Positions 5,928-12,124 of a stretch of DNA of 12,124 bases are shown one piece after another. The position numbers and the translations under genes were made by a program. The stretch is from the NCBI GenBank assembly GCA_030628805.1, contig DAOVQG010000129.1, positions 1-12,124 of the forward strand. Direction: 5' to 3'. The stretch is from JAGMDK01 sp023128695. Lineage in GTDB: Bacteria; Planctomycetota; Phycisphaerae; UBA1845; Fen-1342. The notes under the pieces are model-generated. The model did no database searches and had not been told where the DNA came from. It saw only the letters and a program-made list of their open reading frames with translations. Within the stretch, counting starts at the first letter, position 1; every line of letters starts with the position of its first letter.

Positions 5928-5946
5928 CCAACTGAGCTAGCCGCCC
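5873..5946 (-). tRNA. tRNA-Val (anticodon UAC)
   Basis: The minus strand folds into a complete 74-nt cloverleaf. The acceptor stem GGGCGGC pairs with GCCGCCC and carries an A discriminator. The D-arm is GCTC/GAGC, the anticodon stem TCTCG/CGAGA with loop TTTACAC giving anticodon TAC (valine GUN codons), the variable loop AAGTC, and the T-arm AGGGG/CCCTT with TTCGAGT. CCA is not encoded. The 5' end lies 13 nt after the DUF192 stop on the same strand, so the two may share a transcript. The 3' end faces the recombinase gene, marking it as the likely attachment site of the element. Confidence 0.95.
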
Positions 5947-5959
5947 GATCGCGTGATCC

Positions 5960-6598
5960 TCAGTCATCGAGACGCCCCCTATCATACAACGCCTCCTCGG
6001 GAATCTCGATCCGGTCGCCGGCTTTGATGCCCAGGCGGTCAAAAGTACCTTGCTTGACCTCCAGCGCGAACATCGCCGGCTCGATCGAACTGAACGACTG
6101 GAGCGTCAGCGGAGGCATCTGCCAAATCTTCACGATCGTCCCGTCCATCCGGGCAAAGGCAATGTCCAACGGCGTGACCGTGTTACGCATCCAGAAACCG
6201 CGGACCCGCTCGCCGTAGAAGACGAAGAGCATGCCCTGATCGTCGGCGATTTCCTTGGGCCGCACGAACATGAGGCCTTCCTCAACCACGCCTTCCCGTT
6301 TCGGGTCAAAATCCTGAGCCAGCCAAACGCGAAACACGTGCTCGTTGATCGCTACCGTCGTGGTGGGCAACGTACTGAGCGGGAAATCCCGTTGGGCATC
6401 GCTGGCGCGCGCGCCGTCTTCGCCGCCGTCAGTGGAAGCTCGACCGGCATCGGCGGCACCGGAGATACCGTTGGCCTCTGCCCCGCCGCCGGAGCTGCGC
6501 GCGCTGCCGTTGGACGAGCCGAAGCAGCCGGTCGCTAGCAGGAACAGCGGCACGACACTCGCCGCCACGCCCGCCGCTTTTCGCCATCTGTGACTCAT
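5960..6598 (-). CDS. DUF192-family lipoprotein
   Basis: A 212-residue protein exported to the envelope. The ATG at 6598 is chosen because it gives a clear lipoprotein signal: basic SHRWRK, hydrophobic stretch, and lipobox LATGC with Cys25. Residues 26-72 form a Gly/Ser/Ala-rich linker. Residues 80-200 match the DUF192 (COG1430) pattern in order: GLMFVRPKEI, then GMLFVFYGERVRGFWMRNTV, PLDIAFARMDGTIVKIWQMPP, and FALEVKQGTFDRLGIKAGDRIEIP. The family folds as a small beta barrel; its molecular function is unknown to me. No Shine-Dalgarno close to the consensus is present, although GTGTGG precedes the start. The downstream tRNA-Val gene is only 13 nt away. Confidence 0.88.
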   Translation of the reverse strand: MSHRWRKAAGVAASVVPLFLLATGCFGSSNGSARSSGGGAEANGISGAADAGRASTDGGEDGARASDAQRDFPLSTLPTTTVAINEHVFRVWLAQDFDPKREGVVEEGLMFVRPKEIADDQGMLFVFYGERVRGFWMRNTVTPLDIAFARMDGTIVKIWQMPPLTLQSFSSIEPAMFALEVKQGTFDRLGIKAGDRIEIPEEALYDRGRLDD

Positions 6599-6625
6599 CC
6601 ACACCACTGCACCTGTCTTGCGAGG

Positions 6626-6668
6626 TTCTCGAACGAGAAGAATAGACCCTCCCGCACTGATCCGGCAA
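6626..6668 (-). promoter_or_regulatory. Possible promoter and palindrome for the DUF192 gene
   Basis: On the minus strand TTGCCG (6663-6668) and TATTCT (6639-6644) are 18 nt apart, each matching the sigma-70 consensus at four of six bases. Right at the expected start of transcription lies a perfect palindrome, TTCTCG-AA-CGAGAA (6626-6631 with 6634-6639), which could be an operator. The leader would be about 35 nt. Evidence is modest. Confidence 0.35.
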
Positions 6669-6913
6669 GTCTCCAGTCGGGGGTGTACATAACGGGGGTG
6701 ACTATTTTTTGTGGCCAGAGGATGCAGCACCCGGTAAAACACGTTGCGAAGAGCCGCGGGCTTTAGCCCTTGCTGTTACCCACATTTGTGGGAATCGCCT
6801 TGCAGGGGCCAATGGTGCTGGTGCCATTTCCGGTTAGAGGCTTTCGCGCGACGTCCGGTACAGGGCCCGAACGCTACAGCGTGGAGGTGGCGCGCTAGGC
6901 CCGGCGAGGTGGC

Positions 6914-7047
6914 GCGCTAGGCCCGTCATTTATGCCGGGTTGAAAGGTCGGAGTCAGAATCCCCTCCTTCCCCCCGCCGCCGAAGGCGGCGGGGGAAAGG
7001 AGGGGGAATAAAGCTCGTTTACCCGGCATAAATGCCGGGCCTAGCGC
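6914..7047. repeat. 134-bp nested palindromic element
   Basis: The outer arms 6914-6940 and 7021-7047 are inverted copies of 27 nt with one mismatch (6926). Within them lies a second hairpin, 6961-6981 with 6985-7005, 20 of 21 pairs around a GAA loop. The left arm of this inner hairpin is almost all pyrimidine for its first 16 bases and the right arm correspondingly purine. No target-site duplication is visible outside the outer arms. The element ends 28 nt before the truB start. It resembles a MITE or a REP-pair element. Confidence 0.75.
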
Positions 7048-7075
7048 TGCTGTGAAGTTGGATGGGCACACGAAT

Positions 7076-7813
7076 ATGGACGGCATCATCAATTTGTACA
7101 AACCGCCTGAGCTGACCAGTGCCAAAGCACTTTATCGCGTACGCAAGATTACCGGCCAGCGCAAGAGCGGGCACGCCGGCACACTCGACCCGGCCGCGGA
7201 AGGGGTGCTGGTGCTGTGTCTGGGGCGGGCGACCAAGTTGGTCGAACAGCTCATGGATCAGCCCAAGGTTTATCGGACAACAGCTCGCCTCGACGTCACG
7301 AGTCGGAGTTTCGATTCTGAGGACCCGCTGCTCCCGGTACTCGTGGCACAACCGCCCCCCCGCGAGCAGGTCGTCCAGGCCCTGGCCGGTTTCGAAGGCA
7401 CTATTGCACAGGTCCCCCCCGCCATCAGTGCCGTCAAAGTCGGCGGCCGACCGGCTTACAAGCTGAGCCGAGCCGGGAAAGCGCCCCTGCTCAAGCCCCG
7501 TCCGATTCAAATTTACTGGATACACGTCTGGAAATATGATTGGCCGCGGCTCGACTTCGAGGTCGCGTGCGGTCGCGGGACCTACATCCGCGCCCTGATC
7601 CGCGATATCGGAGCGCGGCTCGGCACCGGCGGCTGCCTCACAACGCTCATTCGCCGGGCGGTAGGGCCGTTCCAAGCTCAACAAAGCTGGTCACTTATGG
7701 ACCTAGAGCGGGCCGGCGACCCCGGCGACTACCTCCTGCCACTGGAAGAGGCGCGAAACCTGCTGGCCGAACGCCCGGCGCAGGTGCCCCCACGCCCGCT
7801 CCGGTCCGAGTAG
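7076..7813 (+). CDS. truB: tRNA pseudouridine(55) synthase TruB
   Basis: A 245-residue enzyme that converts uridine 55 of the tRNA T-loop to pseudouridine in the cytoplasm. The protein starts with the classic MDGIINLYKPPELTSA. It contains the catalytic block SGHAGTLDPAAEGVLVLCLG with nucleophile Asp38, the YRTTARLDVTSRSFDSED segment that contacts the tRNA, VPPAISAVKVGGRPAYKLSR, and the C-terminal core motif RGTYIRALIRDIGARLGTGG followed by LIRRAVGPF. It is shorter than Escherichia coli TruB (about 314 residues) and lacks room for a PUA-like C-terminal domain. The ATG at 7076 is preferred because homologues begin at MDG; a GTG at 7052 would add eight atypical residues. No strong ribosome binding site is visible. 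The usual rbfA/rpsO neighbours are absent here. Confidence 0.95.
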   Translation: MDGIINLYKPPELTSAKALYRVRKITGQRKSGHAGTLDPAAEGVLVLCLGRATKLVEQLMDQPKVYRTTARLDVTSRSFDSEDPLLPVLVAQPPPREQVVQALAGFEGTIAQVPPAISAVKVGGRPAYKLSRAGKAPLLKPRPIQIYWIHVWKYDWPRLDFEVACGRGTYIRALIRDIGARLGTGGCLTTLIRRAVGPFQAQQSWSLMDLERAGDPGDYLLPLEEARNLLAERPAQVPPRPLRSE

Positions 7814-7860
7814 CCAACGGCGTCGAAACCGTCAAAAACAGACTCCGCCTTAACATTCCC

Positions 7861-8004
7861 TTTACAAAAAAGAAAGTAACATTATCATGACATTAGGGAT
7901 ACAACGCGAGGAAGGAAGTCACTTCCGCACGACAAGTTGACGGCAACAAAGTACGACCGGGAAATCGAATTCGGTCATGCAATTCGGCACTCAAAACGAA
8001 GGAG
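7861..8004 (+). promoter_or_regulatory. Promoter and ribosome binding site of the large secreted protein
   Basis: TTTACA (7861-7866), a 16-nt spacer and TATCAT (7883-7888) make a good sigma-70-like promoter in a locally AT-rich patch. The predicted leader is about 118 nt. It contains a perfect inverted repeat, GGAAGT-C-ACTTCC (7914-7926), which could be an operator or short hairpin. A strong ribosome binding site, AAGGAG (7999-8004), lies 8 nt before the ATG at 8013. A second TTGACG further down (from 7935) lacks a -10 partner. Confidence 0.55.
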
Positions 8005-8012
8005 AACGAAGA

Positions 8013-11000
8013 ATGAAGGGTCTAGTAATTGGATTAGTACTAGTGACGGCTGTGGCGCTCGCGCCGACGGCAAGCGCGAGTGACCTGGCATTATGGACGT
8101 TTGAGGTCAGCGTGCCGACCACGGCGGGTCCGCATGGGGCCGAGGGCGGTGTTAACGCCGGCCCGACCTCGCCCGCCAACGGATGGCACGCCGACGCGGG
8201 GACGGTCTACAGCAACCCCGTCGGCAACGGCTCGTCGGAGTCTTTCAGCTCCAACCATTGGGCTATCGGCGACTATTATCAGTTTGAAACCAGCACGCTG
8301 GGTTACCAGAACATCTCGATCACCTGGCACCAGCGTCCCAGCGGCACCGGTCCGCACACGTTCGATCTCGAATGGAGCACGGACGGGGTCGTCTTTACCA
8401 CGCTGTTGGACGACTATGTGCAGCCCGACGGAACTTGGTCTTCGAGCGGCGATCCGGACCCCGACTTCATCTTCGGCCCGATCGCCGGGCCGGCTGCCCT
8501 GGACGATCAGACGACCGTCTACTTCCGTCTGGTCAACCAAGTCGCGCCGGGCGGCACCGGCGGCACCAACCGCGTTGATAACATTCTGATCACCGGCAGC
8601 GCCCTGAGCCAGAGTGGGGCCTGCTGCGTCGGCCCGGTCTGCCACCCGGACCAGAGCCCGCTTCAGTGCGCTGCCCTGGGCGGCATTTTCATGGGCGACG
8701 GCACGACCTGTGACCCCAACCCCTGCGTCGCGACCGGGGCCTGCTGCGTGGGTGAAGTATGCTCCGTCCAGTCCGCGGAGGACTGTGGCAACATGGGTGG
8801 CAGCTACCTGGGCGATGGCACCACCTGCACTCCCAACCCCTGCCTGATCTGCATCGACATCCCGGACGCCAAGGCGTTGCCCAACTACACGCCCGTCGTC
8901 CTGTGTGACGTGGTCATCTCGAACGTGATCGACTTGATCCAGGGCAGCCACGCGAACATGCACGTCCAGGAGTTGGACGGCTCGGCTGGACTCGCGCTGC
9001 ACAGTTCCAACGCCGACGACATCGCGGCCATCCTGGCGGAAGCCGACCTGGGTGACTCGATCAAGATCTGGGGCACCACCGGCTCGTTCTACGGCCTGGC
9101 GCAATTGGATCCGCCCTTCTACGTGGAGAACCTCGGCTTCGTCGGCATCCCGGACCCGCTCATCGTCACGGGCGCGGACTTCGACCCCGACGCCGAAGCG
9201 ATTGAAAGCATGTTGGTCGAGGTGGAGTGCGCGCTGTTCCGCGACGGCGGCGGCACCTTCACCGATCATGCCAACTACATCGTGGATGACGCCTACGGTT
9301 CCATCATCGTCCGCGTTTCCAGCAACGAGCTCGGACTCAACGGCGTTACGATTCCCGACTACCCGTTGAACATCCGCGGTATCGTCGATGAGTACAACGG
9401 CGAGTATCGTATCCTGCTCCGCGGCACGGCCGATCTCATCGACAACCCCGCCTGCCTCGAAACCGGGGCCTGCTGCTATGACGAAGTGTGTGTCGAGCAA
9501 ACGCCGGCGGAGTGCACCTCCGGCGGCGGCGATTATCAGGGCGACGGCACGACCTGCACGCCGTACAACCCCTGCATCCCCGTCTGGGGCGCCTGCTGCG
9601 TCGAAGGCATCTGCTTCGACGTGGCTGAAGAGGCCGACTGCGACACGCTGGGCGGCTGCTGGCAGGGCGACTACACCGAGTGTATCGACGAGCCCTGCAA
9701 CCCGCCCACCGAGGCCGGCGACGTGGCCCTCGGCCTCAGTGATGTAGACCCGAACGTGACCCTCCGGCACATCCGCGATTACGACAACGACGGCTTCGGC
9801 GAGCCCGTCGGCAACTGGTCCGCCTTCCCCTACGTCCAGTCGGTCGAGTTCGACAACACCGGCGGCGTGCTGCACAACGCGCACGGAAACCTGCTGGGGC
9901 TGAATTTCGGTGTTATGGTCAGCGATCCGCCGGCCGCCGGTGAGGGTGGCCATCTGTACAACTTCGCCACCGACGGCTCGAACTGCGGCGAGCATCTGTA
10001 CAGCTTCGAGGTGGGCGAGCCTTACGAGATCAACGTGACCACGCTGGGCGTCAGCGTCGATAACGATTACCTCTCCGTCTGGGGCCCCACCACGGGTTCC
10101 GTCTACGTGCTCGAGTACGACGAAGGCCTCAATCCCGGCACTGGAGCCGGGGCCTCGGCCGGCACGCAAGTCTGGGTCCACCAGCCCTCCGGCGCCATAA
10201 CCGGGAAAACGCAGGGCACCACGTGGTATGAGTACGACGATGGCCTCGACGAGATCATCCGCGTGGTCCTGCTGGCCAACGTGACCAGCGCCACGAGCGG
10301 CGTCGTCAAGCTCAATGCGGTCGAATTCCGCCCGTCCGGCACCCCGATTTTCAGCGAGTCGCTCAAGACCACCCTTTACTACCCCAACAGCAGCGCCGAG
10401 ATCAGCTTCACGGACGTCGAATACAATCCCGAGATCACGAACTATGCGTTCGTGCTGGCGAGCTTCTATAGCGGCGACGCCTTGACCTTCCTCTCGATCG
10501 TCGATGCGAACACCTGGAGCCCGATCACCTTCACCGCAACCGGCAGCCAGTTCCTCGACGTGAGCTCCGTCTCCGGCACCGGCCGCGAGGTCGCGCTCGG
10601 TCCGGATGGCTACCTGTATTGGTCGATGTATTCCGGCGGTTCGGACCCGCACATCATGCGGATTGACGTCAGCGGGACCACCATCGCGCTGACCGACTTG
10701 ACCGTGGGCGACGTGGAGACGTATCACTACGCCAACTCGTACTCCATGTACAACGGCCTCGACGTGGCCCACGACGGCGAGCCGCTCAGCGGGGCCTGCT
10801 GCATTAACGACGTGTGCTTCATGACCAACCAGGCGGCCTGTGCCGCCGCCGGCGGCTCCTGGATCGGCGCGGGCTCGGCCTGCTGGCCCAGCGACCCCTG
10901 CCTGCCCTGCACCCACATCATGGCCGCCAAGGCCGAACCGTCCGGGACCGAGGTCAAGTTCTGCTACCTGGTCGTTTCGTCGCTGGAAGACCTGGTCAAC

Positions 11001-11915
11001 AGCGTCAACACCAAGAGCTTCCAGGCCCAGCACCAGGACAACACGGGCGGCGTCACCATCTACGGCAGCACCGAGGACATCGACGCCCTGCTCGACGTGG
11101 GCGGCGCGAACGAGCTGCACGTGGGCGACGAGATCACGATCCAGGGCGAGACTTATTTCTCCAGCGGACTGTTCGAGCTGAGCGCCTATAGCGGCCCGAT
11201 CCTGCTCACGATCCACGGCAACGTGGGCGTTTCCCCCGTCGTTGTCCCGGCGGAATACTTCGACGACGGCAACCCGCTCGCGGAAGTCCACGAGAGCCAG
11301 TTGGTGACCGTCGAGTGTTTGGCGTTCGACAACGTCGAGCCGAATCAGACCTTCGCGTATGGAAATTACTCCGCCACCACCACGGACGGCTCTCGCACGC
11401 TCACGATCCGCATCTCCAGAGAAGACGCCGAGTTCGAGTTGGTCGGAACGCTGATCCCCACGGACCCGGTCAACATCACCGGCATCTTCGGCCAGTATGA
11501 CTCCGACCCGTGGGACGGCGGCTACCAGCTCCAGCCACGCTTTATCAGCGATATCGTCGATAACCCGAACTGCCCCGGCGCACTCTGCCTCGGCGACAGC
11601 AACTGCGACGGCGTGGTCAATTGGCGCGACATCGACTTCTTCGTCGCGGCCCAGAACGACAATGTCACGGCGTGGGAAAACATGTTCGATCCGCCCGGGC
11701 CGAGCTGCGGCTTCGAGAACAACGACGTCAACAAGGACGGCACCGTCAACTGGAGAGACATCGATCCCTTCGTGGCGGTCATGAACAAGGAATGCCCAAC
11801 CGGGGCCTGTTGCTACGGCAGCGGCTCGTGCGTCATGACGGACCAGAACGGGTGCGACATGCTGAGCGGGGACTTCCACGCCGGCATGACCTGCGACGAG
11901 GTCACCTGCCCGTAA
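8013..11915 (+). CDS. Giant secreted modular protein with Cys repeats and dockerin
   Basis: A 1300-residue predicted extracellular protein. The start ATG 8013 has AAGGAG 8 nt upstream and opens a signal peptide with likely cleavage after ASA (residue 22). Residues 24-200 form a beta-sandwich-like domain. Six modules of 36-37 residues start at 202, 242, 485, 526, 927 and 1264; each begins GACC and has six or more Cys, often ending GDGTTC..NPC. Residues 278-484 and 964-1190 are two copies of an OB-fold-like domain (shared pattern AKA....V..C..V(I/V)S, then GD.I.I.G). Residues 563-926 are strand-rich and may form a propeller-like domain. Residues 1190-1263 are a dockerin-like pair of calcium loops (D1195 and D1238, each followed by NWRDID). 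The Cys modules and dockerin suggest disulphide-stabilised surface assembly. No enzyme active site is recognised. It ends with the sixth Cys module, without a sorting tag. Confidence 0.85.
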   Translation: MKGLVIGLVLVTAVALAPTASASDLALWTFEVSVPTTAGPHGAEGGVNAGPTSPANGWHADAGTVYSNPVGNGSSESFSSNHWAIGDYYQFETSTLGYQNISITWHQRPSGTGPHTFDLEWSTDGVVFTTLLDDYVQPDGTWSSSGDPDPDFIFGPIAGPAALDDQTTVYFRLVNQVAPGGTGGTNRVDNILITGSALSQSGACCVGPVCHPDQSPLQCAALGGIFMGDGTTCDPNPCVATGACCVGEVCSVQSAEDCGNMGGSYLGDGTTCTPNPCLICIDIPDAKALPNYTPVVLCDVVISNVIDLIQGSHANMHVQELDGSAGLALHSSNADDIAAILAEADLGDSIKIWGTTGSFYGLAQLDPPFYVENLGFVGIPDPLIVTGADFDPDAEAIESMLVEVECALFRDGGGTFTDHANYIVDDAYGSIIVRVSSNELGLNGVTIPDYPLNIRGIVDEYNGEYRILLRGTADLIDNPACLETGACCYDEVCVEQTPAECTSGGGDYQGDGTTCTPYNPCIPVWGACCVEGICFDVAEEADCDTLGGCWQGDYTECIDEPCNPPTEAGDVALGLSDVDPNVTLRHIRDYDNDGFGEPVGNWSAFPYVQSVEFDNTGGVLHNAHGNLLGLNFGVMVSDPPAAGEGGHLYNFATDGSNCGEHLYSFEVGEPYEINVTTLGVSVDNDYLSVWGPTTGSVYVLEYDEGLNPGTGAGASAGTQVWVHQPSGAITGKTQGTTWYEYDDGLDEIIRVVLLANVTSATSGVVKLNAVEFRPSGTPIFSESLKTTLYYPNSSAEISFTDVEYNPEITNYAFVLASFYSGDALTFLSIVDANTWSPITFTATGSQFLDVSSVSGTGREVALGPDGYLYWSMYSGGSDPHIMRIDVSGTTIALTDLTVGDVETYHYANSYSMYNGLDVAHDGEPLSGACCINDVCFMTNQAACAAAGGSWIGAGSACWPSDPCLPCTHIMAAKAEPSGTEVKFCYLVVSSLEDLVNSVNTKSFQAQHQDNTGGVTIYGSTEDIDALLDVGGANELHVGDEITIQGETYFSSGLFELSAYSGPILLTIHGNVGVSPVVVPAEYFDDGNPLAEVHESQLVTVECLAFDNVEPNQTFAYGNYSATTTDGSRTLTIRISREDAEFELVGTLIPTDPVNITGIFGQYDSDPWDGGYQLQPRFISDIVDNPNCPGALCLGDSNCDGVVNWRDIDFFVAAQNDNVTAWENMFDPPGPSCGFENNDVNKDGTVNWRDIDPFVAVMNKECPTGACCYGSGSCVMTDQNGCDMLSGDFHAGMTCDEVTCP

Positions 11916-11958
11916 ACACAACGACGTAGCGGAGTAATTAGCTCCGTTAGAGCGAGCA

Positions 11959-11996
11959 GCCGGCCGGTGAATCACTTCACCGGCCGGCTTTTTTTT
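11959..11996 (+). terminator. Strong rho-independent terminator after the secreted protein gene
   Basis: A perfect 13-bp stem (GCCGGCCGGTGAA, 11959-11971, with 11976-11988), a four-base TCAC loop and eight T residues (11989-11996). A weaker CGGAG/CTCCG hairpin precedes it in the 3' leader. Confidence 0.93.
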
Positions 11997-12001
11997 CGGC
12001 G

Positions 12002-12124
12002 TGGGTGGCACGCCCAAACGCGGCCAGGTTGCCAAGTCTGCGTTCATCCCCGACACTAGTGCTCTGTCAACGTTGCGTTGATGGGTGGCACGGCCGTGTC
12101 GGCCGTGAATACCTGCGACTTGTA
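12002..12124. repeat. Dispersed-repeat-like segment at the right edge
   Basis: TGGGTGGCACG occurs at 12002-12012 and 12082-12092. The second copy leads into a perfect hairpin, CACGGCCG-TGT-CGGCCGTG (12089-12107). No coding signal is present. The style resembles short interspersed palindromic repeats of planctomycete intergenic DNA, and the element may continue outside the window. Confidence 0.5.

Larger units (their letters stand above)
6599..7075. other. Divergent intergenic region rich in palindromes
   Basis: No gene is supported in this 477-nt gap between the DUF192 and truB genes. It holds, from left to right: the possible promoter at 6626-6668; two short hairpins, GGGCT-TT-AGCCC (6758-6769) and CCCACA-TT-TGTGGG (6779-6792), which look like REP-type sequence; a 20-nt direct repeat, GAGGTGGCGCGCTAGGCCCG, at 6884-6903 and 6906-6925; and the nested palindrome at 6914-7047. 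No clear promoter for truB is visible. Confidence 0.6.

Noticed and set aside
8091..12056. A 1321-residue open frame on the minus strand, antisense to the secreted protein
   Set aside because: It is in codon register with the sense gene, so its stops correspond only to sense TTA, CTA and TCA codons, which this GC-rich gene avoids. The translation is low-complexity Val/Gly/Ala/Arg with no domain, and the start lies within repeat DNA beyond the terminator.

Overview
The window looks like chromosome from a GC-rich member of the Planctomycetota, probably near the Phycisphaerae. The main pointers are a 1300-residue secreted protein with six cysteine modules opening in GACC and a dockerin with NWRDID loops, a combination I associate with that phylum. 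A lipoprotein with DTDGDG calcium repeats, and palindrome-rich intergenic DNA, fit the same picture. The assignment is inferred from style, not from a marker gene.

Layout. Positions 1-1170 hold a minus-strand lipoprotein gene flanked by two copies of a hairpin-forming repeat. Positions 1180-1881 hold an unrecognised protein followed by a good terminator (1930-1960). Positions 1971-5927 look like most of an integrative mobile element, all on the plus strand. Its contents are a structured leader, an AlpA-like helix-turn-helix protein, a small winged-helix-like protein, a replication-initiator-like winged-helix protein with iteron-like repeats inside its gene, a Cro/C1-type regulator with its own promoter, a two-helix membrane protein and a tyrosine recombinase. 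The recombinase frame runs into the 3' side of a tRNA-Val(UAC) gene on the opposite strand, the classical kind of attachment site. No second copy of the tRNA 3' end is visible, so the far end of the element may lie left of the window and the first two genes could be cargo.

Right of the tRNA the content looks like host chromosome: a DUF192 lipoprotein (minus) 13 nt upstream of the tRNA, an intergenic stretch with a large nested palindrome, truB (tRNA U55 pseudouridine synthase, plus), and then the very large secreted dockerin protein with its own promoter, ribosome binding site and strong terminator. The window ends in short dispersed-repeat-like DNA.

How the parts may work together (inference). 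The element appears built like a small temperate or plasmid-like module. The AlpA-like protein would act as excisionase or regulator, the winged-helix protein would open an internal origin, the Cro-like protein would control its own possibly leaderless promoter, and the recombinase would integrate at tRNA-Val. The most notable signal is a nine-base motif, AACCCCGTC, at 3100, 3122, 3144 and 3165 (spacing 22/22/21). It falls in all three reading frames of the host gene, so it looks like DNA-level selection within a coding region.
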